A stretch of 64,000 nt of DNA, from positions 558,001-622,000 of the forward strand of contig VXAY01004974.1 of NCBI GenBank assembly GCA_013399855.1, read 5' to 3'. Origin of the DNA: Oxyruncus cristatus (lineage: Eukaryota; Chordata; Aves; Passeriformes; Cotingidae). Below are positions 1-10,429 of the stretch, one piece after another (position 1 is the stretch's first letter; the number at the start of each line of letters is the position of its first letter). Position numbers and translations under genes: made by a program. The notes under the pieces are model-generated. The model was not told the DNA's origin. It saw only the letters and a program-made list of their open reading frames with translations, and ran no database searches.

Positions 1-985
1 ATAGTGTGATGTTGTTACAAAGTTTGTAGGTAACTACCTATCAATAACTAATTAATCATGACTGCATTTTAGTCTCATTGCGAACAATGGCTTAAGTTCC
101 ACTGACTTGAATAAATGCCCATTAAAATTATTAGTATGTATCTTCTCATGTTCACCAGAGCATCAGTAGATTTGGCAATGTACTGTGTGCCAACAGTACG
201 CTTCAGTTCACCAGTGCACCAGCTTGATGGGCTGTTGAAGAGAATGACTGGGCCATAAACAGGGGTTATTGTGTAAATACAGGAACAGCACATCCACAGA
301 TTTCCCCCTGGGCCAGCATTCCTCATGTATCATCTTCTGGCCATCCTTGGTGGAGGGGAGGTTCTCAACACACATAACTGCCCTGACAGTGCCTGTTGGG
401 GTCTGAGGGACCTCTCCTAGGGGTGACATCGATGCATGCTGGGGGCAGGACCATCCCTGGTCATGCTGGTCCCTTAAATTATTCCACCAAGGTTGTTCTC
501 TTTCAGCCAAGACTATCTTGCCAGCCTTGCACACCTCCTATAGGCACCAGCCCAGGCCCAGTTACTGAATCCTGCCTCTCTGTTTCTGTTTCCATGATGG
601 TGGGAACAGCTTTCTCAGGCCTTTTCTCATGTTCCAGGATAAAAATGAAGCTCCCAGGAAAGGGTTAAATTAGTTAGATGCTTCATTGATTCAATAATGT
701 GTGGCATGTTTACATATTTATACTCAAAGCATTTTCAAGTTTGCCCTTTCTCTCAAAAGAACAATAGCAATCACTCCTCTTCCAAAGTTAACAGTTTCCA
801 GTCCATCACTTCTTTTACCACATCATTTCATCCTGCAGGTTTCCAGTTTGATTGCTGTTAAAGGTTTAAGAAGTTTAAATTGACCTTGACCTGTAAACAT
901 GTGATTTACAGTAGATTACATTGTTTTGTAAAAACAAAACTTCTGTCCTGAAGCTAAAGTGCATTTGATGATTTATATTACTTCT
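1..985. other. AT-rich non-coding stretch, no gene seen
   Basis: No open frame here is longer than about 110 codons. None has recognisable protein character, and frames on both strands overlap one another as expected by chance. I see no repeat family that I recognise. The block at about 300-650 is less AT-rich than the rest but has no splice-bounded frame that I trust. Confidence 0.6.
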
Positions 986-988
986 CCT

Positions 989-1080
989 GGGCCAGATTCT
1001 GGCTTATTTACATTTTATGTTACTTTAACTCCTCCGGAAGCCCCATTGATTTCGGAGGCACTCTTCCAGAGTGAGGCAGA
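989..1080. repeat. Ancient amniote interspersed repeat remnant
   Basis: It begins with 'gggccagattctgg' and later holds 'gccccattgatttcggagg' and 'cttccagagtgaggcag'. These match, in order, the pattern I know from an old repeat spread through bird and turtle genomes (gggccagattctg ... ccattgacttcaatggag ... ctccagattta). The copy is strongly diverged. I cannot name the family; related words occur at 5801-5865, 10244-10285 and 26855-26894. Confidence 0.45.
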
Positions 1081-1320
1081 TTCACAATGTGAATAAATAC
1101 ACAAACATGTGGTCCACTAATATATTGTAATGATTCTGAAGATAAATTCTTTGATCACTTCTAACCTTGTCTTCAGGTCCATTTCTAAAGTCCTTGAAAT
1201 TATTCAAGCATATTTTAAAAATACACAGATAGTGCCTGTTTTCTTTAACAGAAATCCCTATTGGCAGTATCACGAAATACTTTGGAGTACGATACATATG
1301 TTTGTGCTGGAGGAAAAAAG

Positions 1321-1342
1321 TCCTCCTCCTCCTCCTCCTCCT
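1321..1342 (+). repeat. (TCC)n microsatellite
   Basis: Seven uninterrupted copies of the trinucleotide tcc follow an A-rich run (ggaggaaaaaag). Read in one frame it would give a proline run, but the surrounding frame is only about 100 codons long and shows no other protein character, so I read it as a simple repeat. Confidence 0.9.
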
Positions 1343-1995
1343 TTGGAAATTTTGAGATATGTTCTTTTTGCAGACTTTAATGGGGTAGGGTTAGGATCAC
1401 AAGGAATTAAACAATTCATTGTAAAACTGTGAAAGAATATCTTTCTAGTATTCCTGTGAAGCTTGAAAGTTTGAAAGAATTTGTGTTAAAGGCACAAAAC
1501 TGGCATTGAAGTGTTCCTGATGTTATTGCTACCTTTTATCTTTTTTGGCATGGTCTTTAGGAAACAGCAGAGAAAGAAAAATATAAAATTGAACAGAGAA
1601 AATTTAATTATAAAACAAAGCCACCCACCTTGCTTTCAGGGTCAGGAAGTATAATCGCCTCCTTTTGACGCAAGAATGGGTTTAACAACATATGTTAAAT
1701 GAACAATTATTTAAAATAAAAGGAAATTGCCTTAAAAATAACTGCAGGATCTCAGGCTATAGCACCACAGCAGTGAAGAAAAACAGCCCATTGTGGGAGA
1801 AGGGCACATGCACAAATGAGAGAGCTCCCACAACTCTATGCTTGCTAAGACAAAAGCAAAACAATCATTTCACAGAATACTCTAAAATCTCTCACTTGTA
1901 TTTAATCTCACCAGCTTGTTTTGCTTCTGATTTTTTTTAATGTTTGTTTATTTTGGTCTTTCTTTTTTCTATTTATTTATTTGTTGGCCTCAAGA
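1343..1995. other. AT-rich non-coding stretch
   Basis: Nothing recognisable apart from a T-rich segment with tatttattt words near 1930-1983. No credible exon is present on either strand. Confidence 0.6.
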
Positions 1996-2530
1996 TTAAA
2001 CCATAATGCCCAAAGCCACTGTTAGCCGCACAATGGCATGATGACATTGGGTGTTTTCCATAAATTGCATCTCGCTGAGCGTCGCAAGCAGTGGAAACAC
2101 CAGAGCAAGCACGTCAGCGCTAGATGCACACCTAAGAATAAAAAGAAAAGAGCTTTTTGCACCAGAATGAATCCATTTTTCGTGAAAGCTCTGTGAGTCA
2201 CCTGACCGAGCCCGGAGCCTCCAGGACAGCACAGCACCAGCCTGCAATGGGAAAGAAATTAAGCAGGGCTGCCTTCGCCTCGCACATGCCTTTTAGCCTG
2301 TCGACGCGTTGCCTGTCCGTATCCCTCACAGCGCATCTGTAGAGCCATTAAATTGGATAATCCCTCTGGCCTTTGATACATTTCTGGACATGATTATTTC
2401 ATTACTCGCAGTATATCAGTAGGATCATAATAAAAAGGACTTCTGACAACCTGCCAAGAGTTTTGTGGCCTTGTAAACACAAAAGTGCTCTAATAAAATT
2501 TTATTAAGTGTTAAAAAGTCATAAAAAGTG
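1996..2530. promoter_or_regulatory. Candidate conserved non-coding block upstream of CpG island
   Basis: Compared with its AT-rich surroundings, this block is compositionally mixed and keeps several CpGs, for example in 'ctcgctgagcgtcgcaagc' (about 2070), 'cacgtcagcgctag' (about 2109) and 'gtcgacgcgttgc' (about 2299). There are no repeats or long frames. It lies within 600 bp of the gapped CpG island. CpG retention and low repeat content suggest constraint or a hypomethylated promoter flank. This is inferred from texture only, with no alignment. Confidence 0.3.
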
Positions 2531-2687
2531 AAATAACATAAACTACAAAATTTACTGTCCTCAGCAAATGCTGAAAATATCGTCCATAGTAAAATTAAAT
2601 TAGCATGTAATAGCGCGGCAGCGTGGAGTGGGCTTGAAAGAGGATCCGAGGGGGGGCGGGGAAAAAAAAAAAAACAACAAAAAAAAG

Positions 2688-3445
2688 NNNNNNNNNNNNN
2701 NNNNNNNNNNNNNNNNNNNNNNNNNNNNNNNNNNNNNNNNNNNNNNNNNNNNNNNNNNNNNNNNNNNNNNNNNNNNNNNNNNNNNNNNNNNNNNNNNNNN
2801 NNNNNNNNNNNNNNNNNNNNNNNNNNNNNNNNNNNNNNNNNNNNNNNNNNNNNNNNNNNNNNNNNNNNNNNNNNNNNNNNNNNNNNNNNNNNNNNNNNNN
2901 NNNNNNNNNNNNNNNNNNNNNNNNNNNNNNNNNNNNNNNNNNNNNNNNNNNNNNNNNNNNNNNNNNNNNNNNNNNNNNNNNNNNNNNNNNNNNNNNNNNN
3001 NNNNNNNNNNNNNNNNNNNNNNNNNNNNNNNNNNNNNNNNNNNNNNNNNNNNNNNNNNNNNNNNNNNNNNNNNNNNNNNNNNNNNNNNNNNNNNNNNNNN
3101 NNNNNNNNNNNNNNNNNNNNNNNNNNNNNNNNNNNNNNNNNNNNNNNNNNNNNNNNNNNNNNNNNNNNNNNNNNNNNNNNNNNNNNNNNNNNNNNNNNNN
3201 NNNNNNNNNNNNNNNNNNNNNNNNNNNNNNNNNNNNNNNNNNNNNNNNNNNNNNNNNNNNNNNNNNNNNNNNNNNNNNNNNNNNNNNNNNNNNNNNNNNN
3301 NNNNNNNNNNNNNNNNNNNNNNNNNNNNNNNNNNNNNNNNNNNNNNNNNNNNNNNNNNNNNNNNNNNNNNNNNNNNNNNNNNNNNNNNNNNNNNNNNNNN
3401 NNNNNNNNNNNNNNNNNNNNNNNNNNNNNNNNNNNNNNNNNNNNN
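2688..3445. other. Assembly gap (run of N)
   Basis: 758 consecutive N. The left edge is a purine homopolymer tract (A and C runs after a G-rich run) and the right edge is GC-rich. This pattern is typical of sequencing drop-out in a GC-rich promoter. Any open frame drawn across the gap is meaningless. Isolated single N also occur at 3663 and 54540, both in GC-rich DNA. Confidence 0.98.
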
Positions 3446-3574
3446 TTGGGCGCCGGCAGCGCCCGGGTGCGGGGTTGCGGGCACCGAGGGAGCAGGCGAG
3501 GTGGCGATGCCAGGTTTTCGGGGCATTGCTTCCCCCCCTCGGGATGTCCGTCCCGTGGGGCTCCACCGGGATTT

Positions 3575-3582
3575 ACCTGCGG
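3575..3582 (-). other. Candidate splice donor (minus strand) in CpG island
   Basis: On the minus strand the sequence reads cgcag|gtaaatc, a near-consensus donor (CAG|GTAAAT), with the putative exon ending at plus-strand position 3577. The exon would begin somewhere in 3600-3700 inside the CpG island. An ATG a little upstream on this strand is followed at once by TGA, so if the donor is real the exon is likely 5' untranslated. Confidence 0.25.
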
Positions 3583-3900
3583 ATGGCCGGGAAGGAAGCT
3601 ACCACGCTGCCGTCACATGGAGCCGCTTGGCAGAGCCGCCCGAAACTTAACGCAGACGGGGCNTAAAACACGGAAATTGTGGGTAGAAAACATTTTAAGT
3701 TTCGTTTTCTTCAGTGGAAGAGGATAGCTGGTTCTCATGTTGCAAGGCTGATGTTCAAGGCCAACCACTGTATGAAAAATAGTGACTCGCTGCCTAAGCC
3801 TGGCGTGTCTTTGAGCCTGGGCTGCTGCCCGCTGAAGTGCAGCCGGAGCAGCTCCGGCGGGGATCGGGCAGTGAGGGACCCTTGGGGAAAAACTGACTGA

Positions 3901-5717
3901 AAAACAGACGGTATATGAGCAGGAACAACGAGCTTTGCTCTCAGTAACGGGGGGAAAAAAATGTTAGTTCAGAAGAAATTCTAGAAACTCTGTAAGTAAA
4001 CTGCACTTCAGTGGCTTTGGATCTGTACACTGTGTATTAAGGCACGGTTACAAAGAAAAACAGTAACAGTATTGTGGTTTATTTTGAGTCGTCTGAATGA
4101 ATGGGAAAGTTGTAGGTATAGTGTTGAGCAGTGCTTGATTTAGCTCAGCTGTCTTGAATTAAGACTGGTTTCTAAAAATAGGTATTTCTGTTTGTACATT
4201 ATTGGCTAGTCCTGTGTGCATGTGCAGACCATACAGCCTTAAAATGTATATTTATGTCACGTATTCAAAATTTGTAATGTTTGTATACCCTTAGGTTCAT
4301 CACCTTTGATTAAGACAATGAGGATATTACTATGTAATTCATATATATATTTACTGAAAAAAAATACAGAAATAAAATACATTTGAAAAAAATAGCAAAA
4401 ACCTTTGCTTTTCTTTCATTTCAGATTTGTATATAAATCTGTAATAATTTTACAGTAATGCCTGCAGTTACTAATACTCACAGAAAGAAGCTGTACTTTT
4501 TAAGCAGAAAAAAAAAATGACCACATCACATTGTCTACTTCATTTTTAAAAAATCCGATCTCTACACCATCTATGGAAATACACAAGTTTTCAATGAAAG
4601 CTAAATAATGATTTTCTTTTTTCTCTGTAATGAAATTTTCAGTCTTCTGTCACCAGATATAATGTAAAGACTGCAAAAATGCAAACAGAAAGTGTAGCAG
4701 CACTGTGATCAAAGCTTTGAACTTATATATGAATTAAAAAGTCAGCAAAGCATTACAGAATTCCACATACATGTGGCTAAGGTGTGTGCGCACCTACATA
4801 ACTTTGAAGAGTTTTAAAGTGAAATGAAGGTGTTTGGAGTTAGTTTGCATTACTGAAAGACTCTTCAGGATCAATTCTAATATTTGTTGGATTTCTGAAA
4901 CATTCCTAGGAATTCCCTCTTTAGGCTATGATGTGCAGAGACACACCACCTTTATTTTTAAATATGGTGTTAAAAACACAACTCTGTCATCTGTTTGATC
5001 AGCTGTTTGCTATTTCGTGCTGCTCTCAGCCTGAGCAAGTACGTGTACAATATCCCTGAGTGAAAAATCCCATTTGTTCCCTGGGGTTTACAGCCATGGA
5101 TTGGGATTCATGCTTATGTGTGTAGGTTCTGGATTTCAGTGCTAAGAGAAACTTTTTATTCCTATACTTAGCATTCTAATTTTTGGTGGGTGGTTTTGAC
5201 TATGCAGTCTTACTTTGACAATGGAATTTTTATATCAGCGTAATGGGATCTAACATTTCAAAAAAAAAAAAAAGATACAACTATAGGTTGTGTTTAAATA
5301 GAGACAATAAAGGCTCAATGGGCAAATGTCTGACCCTGCATTGCACAAGGCTGGAACTCCCGATGTTTACATCCAGCTTCATCCCTGCTGCTTTCAATAT
5401 CTGACATTGCCTTGCAATCCCAGCTGCGACAAGCAAAAGCTGGAGTCCTGCCTAGGGAAGTTTGCAGTCTGCCAGTCAGAAGGGCCTCAAAGGGTGAGGA
5501 AGGAAAGCCCAGTTACAGCAGACCACAATGCTTGCAGCAGGCAGGATGGATATTGTCTGGGCTCGGGGACTGGGGCTGCACATGTGTCAAATTTTTTGGC
5601 AGGGTTTCTTTAAGTGCTTGAAGAATTTAAAGGCACACACCATCCAACTGAGGCCTACCTTGCAATACATTAACCAGATCTTTCTAGGTTGATTAATAGC
5701 TCCAGCCTTTCGGTGTT

Positions 5718-5720
<3 letters not shown>
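3901..5720. other. AT-rich non-coding stretch downstream of CpG island
   Basis: Many short A and T runs and AATAAA-type words are present (for example near 4371), with no long frame. A plus-strand gtaagta donor-like word occurs at 3992. The texture at 4000-4400 resembles an intron or a 3' UTR, but without a partner exon I cannot decide. The stretch 5326-5613 is less AT-rich and holds two overlapping short frames without recognisable protein features. Confidence 0.5.

Positions 5721-5758
<38 letters not shown>
5721..5758 (+). repeat. Poly-T tract, 38 bp
   Basis: 38 consecutive T. It could be the reversed poly-A tail of a retroposed sequence on the minus strand, but I see no recognisable retroposon body on its left side (below 5721). 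I record it as a simple repeat. Confidence 0.95.
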
Positions 5759-5761
<3 letters not shown>

Positions 5762-5800
5762 GTAATACAGCTGGACCCTATGCTACAGAAGGAGATAATG

Positions 5801-5865
5801 GATGAAATCTTGGCTCTCCTGAAGTCTGTCACAAAACTCACTGACTTCATTGGGGCCACGTTTTC
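5801..5865. repeat. Ancient palindromic amniote repeat remnant
   Basis: It holds 'gatgaaatcttggctctcct', 'acaaaactcactgacttcat' and 'tggggccacgttttcatc' in that order. These correspond to both halves of a quasi-palindromic old repeat (gaaatcctggccccattgaagtcaatgg / ccattgacttcaatggggccaggattt type, quoted here in parts). The two halves are still roughly inverted copies of each other. Divergence is high, which indicates an old insertion. The family name is not known to me. Confidence 0.5.
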
Positions 5866-8370
5866 ATCAACTGCCTGATAATACCTTTTATCAGCCATAT
5901 GGATGAGATTTAAAATTGGCTTTAGAAGAAATAGAAATTAGCTCCTCTACAAATGATTTGCATGGGTTATCTGGGGTTTTTTTTCCAGGTAATATAAATG
6001 GCAACACTAAGTGTAAACTGCCAAAAAGACAAATAGCTGTATAACATTTTGATTTCCTTTAACTACAGCATAACTCAACTAAAATATTCACTTAAAATGA
6101 ACGAAGTTGGATTACTGTATGTAAGACCACCAGCTCTGATCTGGATGATGCAAGGGCATGGGAAGACATTCAAAAGCACAACTGGCTATTTACAGATCAT
6201 GACACGTTTTAGAAGTTGTGAAACTGGATGTCAATGGTGCTTTAACACAAGAGGCAGTAAGTTAAGCAGGGGAGATGGATTAATTCACAGCTCTCGCTTT
6301 TGTACTTTTAGTGTTATTGAATTGTGCTTCCCCTTAATATTTCAAACAGATGCATCATAATGGACTTCTTAAAATCTGTTTTAAACCACAACACCAGGAA
6401 ACACAATTTTGTTAAAAAGGGAGGGAGGGAAAAAGAAACTGCTGGACTCCCAGCCACTCCCACAGTTGTCTTTTCACAGACAGTTTTTTCTGATCCATTA
6501 GCCTGCCAGACAAGGATGGCATCTATCCAGTGTAAATATTACATTTTCAACATTTGGATAGCATTTTGGGCAATATTTCTCATCCCCTGAGAGTGCACAC
6601 TTTATAAATACAATATTATCTGTGATTCAGAGCTAGATTGTGGTACGAAGAGACTTCATAATGCAGAAGATACTTAAAGAACACTGTTTATGGACTCACT
6701 GTAGAATAAAACTTCTTCCTTTCAGTTATTTTAATTTACAGTGAAAATGACTTAAGCACAGCATCAAACACACTTTTTTTTCTGCAATAGGGAAGATCCA
6801 GACATGATTTTATATTGGAGGAATAACTCTATGTGTAGACAAGATCTGTTGCTACTGTTCAGCAGCATAATCTGCACTGTGCAGATCTTGAAGTGGAAAG
6901 CCACACTGGTGACTTTGGGACCTAATATCCTCATTGGACTAAGCTCTTCACTGGGTGTATTCCAGTAATATCCCACTAACTGTGCCAGATGCTGATAGAA
7001 CTCCGCCTTGGAAATAATTATGAAAGTAAGTTGATCCCGATCCATTGCAAGTAGTGGATCTTCTTAGAGCAAGAACTTGTTCTGAAATTCACATTCTATT
7101 TTAAATCCTTCTATCCCTCATTAAAGGGAAAACGGGCAGTATTTGGACTAACCCCCAAAACAACTTCTTTGTTCTCATTGTTCTAAGTGAAAAGAACATA
7201 GCTGTTTTGGATAGTCTCGGATATAGGGGAGGAGAAACCACACCCAGGCACGGTGCTTCTATCACAAGATTAAGCTGTCAGGGATTTACATAGTTTAACT
7301 ATATGCCCTGAAATTTGTGTTTACAATGAAAAAAAAACTGACGTATCTCTAACTACAGAACTATTGCTTAGGACTATTTTAATATATACCAGATACAGTC
7401 CATTAAACTGGACCAAAAACAATCCTGAAAATACTAGCTTCACATTTTCTTGGTTGTAGTTAATTTTCCATACTCATAATCTGCTGTTTAGAAGGAATGT
7501 CCTTATTTCTTGACTTTGAAGTACAGAGCAACGTGTTTGTGTCCTGTTCAGCTTCCCACCTTCCCTTCAATTTGTGGCTCATGATACTTTGTGTCCTGGA
7601 CCCTACATTTACCCACCTTCAATAAAATGTTATCAGCTGCTGCATGATTCTCATTTGCAAGTTTCTGCCTGTGGATATCACACCAGGAGGTCTGGTAGTA
7701 CAGCAGAGGCTGGATCCTGGAGCCTGAGTGAGGAGGAGCCCCACACCCACCTGTCTACAATGGTAAAGTAAAAGAGAAATTGCAGATTTTCATAATGAAA
7801 TGGGTAAGAAGTTTCATGGCTTTCAAGAAGTGCTTTACCATGGTCCTGAAGGAGAGACAGGTCAGTGTGACTGGGTGACTGGATGGCTGCTTGTAACCAG
7901 AGCTGGAGAGAGTCCCTCTTGGGGCAACCCTGGCTTTCCCCAAGCCCGTCAGCTTCCCCACAGTGCCCCAGGGCACAGGCAGTGGGACTGTGCCAGTTCT
8001 TTCTGGCAAAGAATCTGGCCTTACATTTCCAGCCTTTGTCACTGCAAAAATAACCTTGGAAATATGAAGCCTGAGTAAACTAAGGAGCTGGCAGGAAGCT
8101 TGGAATAATGGTTCTGAGAAGTGTGAATTGTGCCCATCAAATGTGATACCTTAGAGGCCTGATAACAATAGGTTCAGTGCCAGACAATATTAACCATTAA
8201 TGGCAAGCCCTGGCTAAACTGCTTCTCCCGCTGGGGGCGTTTGTCCGTGTGCAGAGGAAATGCAAACTTATCAGGCCCTGAGCGTTCCCAGAAAGGGAAT
8301 GTCCCAGTTTGGTACCAGGACATCTCAGTCCTGTCACTCTGCTCTCTTGGTAGCATTGTGTATTGTGCTG
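5866..8370. other. Non-coding stretch, no gene seen
   Basis: Only short chance frames occur (none above about 105 codons) and none is bounded by convincing splice sites. No recognisable mobile element. The part at 7570-8060 is less AT-rich than the rest but shows no conserved protein pattern. Confidence 0.55.
8227..8241 (+). promoter_or_regulatory. Weak CTCF-like motif
   Basis: 'cccgctgggggcgtt' shares the GGGGGCG core and the leading CC with the vertebrate CTCF consensus but differs at several flanking positions. It is reported only because similar words recur at 26042 and 59921. Confidence 0.15.
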
Positions 8371-8374
8371 AATC

Positions 8375-8547
8375 AGCACATACATGGTGAGCCCTGTGAG
8401 GGAGGTGAGAGCGGAATAAGCAGAAGGAGTACAGGTGGATCTAGTATTTCTGTCTTTCACAGAAGAGTCTGGCTTATACTCACATCAGGAGTTGGATGTG
8501 ATGATCTTTGTGAGTCTCTTCAAGATATTCCGTGATTCTGTGAAAGC
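8375..8547 (+). mobile_element. CR1 LINE, 3' end fragment
   Basis: The terminal part reads 'gttggatgtgatgatctttg', 'tgagtctcttcaagatattc' and 'cgtgattctgtga'. This is the canonical 3' end of a bird CR1: a 'ttggactagatgatctt' word followed by short 'attctgtga' terminal repeats. Plus orientation, heavily 5'-truncated. The left boundary is uncertain because homology is only clear from about 8485. No coding capacity remains. Confidence 0.7.
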
Positions 8548-10243
8548 AATACAGGGTGATGTGGAGTGCTATGGGAAGAAGAGGAACTGGTATGTTTAGG
8601 AGGTTAAAAGTTTGATGATTAGCAAGAGAGATGAAAAATAATATACTGCGTGACCAATACTTGCCTTGGCCTTATACTAGTATGAGTGATGGTAAGACCA
8701 GTAGTCCCATTTTTGTCTGGGAAGGGAGTTTTTCTATACAAACCATACAGCCAGTTACATCAGGGTACCTGACAATCTGACACAGAAATTAAGCTGAAGG
8801 TATGATGTCCTGGATGTTCTGGACGTAAAGTCTCCTCGTGTCACTGTTCCTGTAGCAGATGAACTAAATAACTCCTCCTGAATTTCTGTACTTCTTGGTC
8901 CCTGGCAGAAAAGACTCACGATGGATCCAGTCACACTGGCTAGAGCCCCTCTGCCATCCTGCAGTTCTACCTTGCCCAGGACTCTTCGTGGCACCTGCCA
9001 AAGCACACACCCACCCCTTCCTCATGGTTTACATGTTCAGTCCTTTAACCAGTAAAGCATCTTGGTTGGCTCAAGGCTCCCATGGTTGTGCTGTGAGCAA
9101 GGCCAGCAGACGCTGAAATCAAATTGGAAGGCACATACCTTCCGGTGTATACTTACACCAAAACTTAAAGTGAGTAAACTATCATCCACCTCCTGCTTAC
9201 TGTTGTTTAGAGCATGCTGCATGTGAGAGCCAGAGCCATCAGAGTAGGAAGAACAGCCGGAATATTTCTAATGACATCCAGTGCTGGAAAGTGCTTTGAA
9301 GTTGCATAGCTGCTATTTCTTCTCTATGATTTCCAAATGCAAAGGGGAAAAAAAAAAGAATATCAATGTTAAAAGCATCAATCAGTCTATTTAATTGGAC
9401 AATGATTGTCTATGTCATTACTTCTTATGGTGATCTGAAGAGGGAAAGCAAAAAAAAAAATATTTTTTATGGTTATAAAACATACATTATTTACTTATGA
9501 GACCAAAAAAAGCCCCCATACATAGTGGAAGGCCAAAGGCCCACATACTTAGGTATTTCCAAAAGTGCATTTTTACCTCATTATGTACGACTGCTGGTGC
9601 TGTGCCTGACCACTGGGTGGATCACTTAGCACCTCTAAAACACCACCACCATTTTGCATCATCATCCATCTGCCACTGATCACTTCAAAATCTAACAAAA
9701 GTTCGCTGATTTGACTTTATTCCCATTCCTGTCAGATTGCTATTATCCCAATATGAAAGAGGGCCAGAAAGACTATGGACTGAGCCTTAATGAGCTCACT
9801 CCTCAGACCTTGCTAGTACACTGTGGGCTGCAAGTTGTCCTGCCCCTTTTAGGAAGGCCAGTTTAGTCCTTGGTGCTCTTGCTTGGCCAGTTTTGCCAGC
9901 TGGCATAAGAAAATACCACTTTGAATGAGTTTTAGCTTTCTCAGCTCTGAGGGGTGATGTAAGGATGGGAGGAGGATCAAATCCCAGGGCTGGCAGAAAC
10001 TCTCCTGAGCTGGTTGCTCTGACTATATCACACAAGGTCCTCCTGAAGTAATGCCAACAAATGCTAGCACAAGATACCCCTGCAACTGATGCAAACTATG
10101 AACAAGTAATGCTGCACTTGCTGTCCAGTATAATGTATCTGGACCTTAAAACAATCATGGCATTCACTCCATGACAATCATTTAATGTGTGTTTTATTGT
10201 GCATTTTAGATCACTATGTGGGAAATGGTAAGACTATATGTCA
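8548..10243. other. Non-coding stretch, no gene seen
   Basis: Only short overlapping frames on both strands. There are A-rich runs near 9344 and 9451. No recognised repeat or RNA gene. Confidence 0.55.
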
Positions 10244-10285
10244 AAGGCCAGATTCTGCTCCCTTGTTATTCTCTCAGTGACCCAG
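10244..10285. repeat. Possible ancient repeat fragment
   Basis: It contains 'aaggccagattctgctccc' followed by a 'ctctcagtgac' word, which resembles one end of the old amniote repeat noted at 989. It is too short to be certain. Confidence 0.25.
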
Positions 10286-10397
10286 AGAAGAAAATAGATA
10301 ACAGAAAAAAATAAATTAAAAAAAAGAAAACTGGTGGCATTTATATGCCCATATAAAAACACTAAAATACAAAGCTGCTTATGAGCGTTTCATAATA

Positions 10398-10422
10398 AAA
10401 TCCTGTCCTGATGACAGGATTT
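10398..10422. repeat. Perfect 10-bp hairpin
   Basis: aaatcctgtc and gacaggattt are exact reverse complements separated by five bases (ctgat). It stands alone in AT-rich DNA. It could be the remnant of a palindromic mobile element, or chance. Confidence 0.6.
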
Positions 10423-10429
10423 GTTTTAA

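Larger units (their letters stand above)
2635..3900. promoter_or_regulatory. CpG island interrupted by an assembly gap; probable promoter
   Basis: The sequence from 3446 to about 3660 is very GC- and CpG-rich ('gggcgccggcagcgcccggg', 'gcgaggtggcg', 'cacgctgccgtcac'). GC-richness also begins just before the gap ('gcgcggcagcgtgg' at about 2612, 'gggggggcgggg' at about 2650). A second milder cluster lies at 3830-3870. The island must therefore continue through the unsequenced 2688-3445. In vertebrates such islands usually mark promoters and first exons. Direction is uncertain: a good minus-strand splice donor lies at 3575-3576 and a weaker plus-strand donor (gtaagta) at 3992. The transcript cannot be identified. 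Confidence 0.6.

Noticed and set aside
1321..1342. TCC run as a proline-rich coding segment
   Set aside because: Simple repeat inside a 100-codon chance frame.
2595..3650. Open frames of more than 300 codons on both strands around 2.6-3.6 kb
   Set aside because: Nearly all residues come from the N run, so no coding claim is possible.
4131..4153. gtgcttgatttagctcag resembling a microRNA (miR-218-like) sequence
   Set aside because: Several mismatches to the mature sequence as I know it and no complementary arm nearby to form a precursor hairpin.
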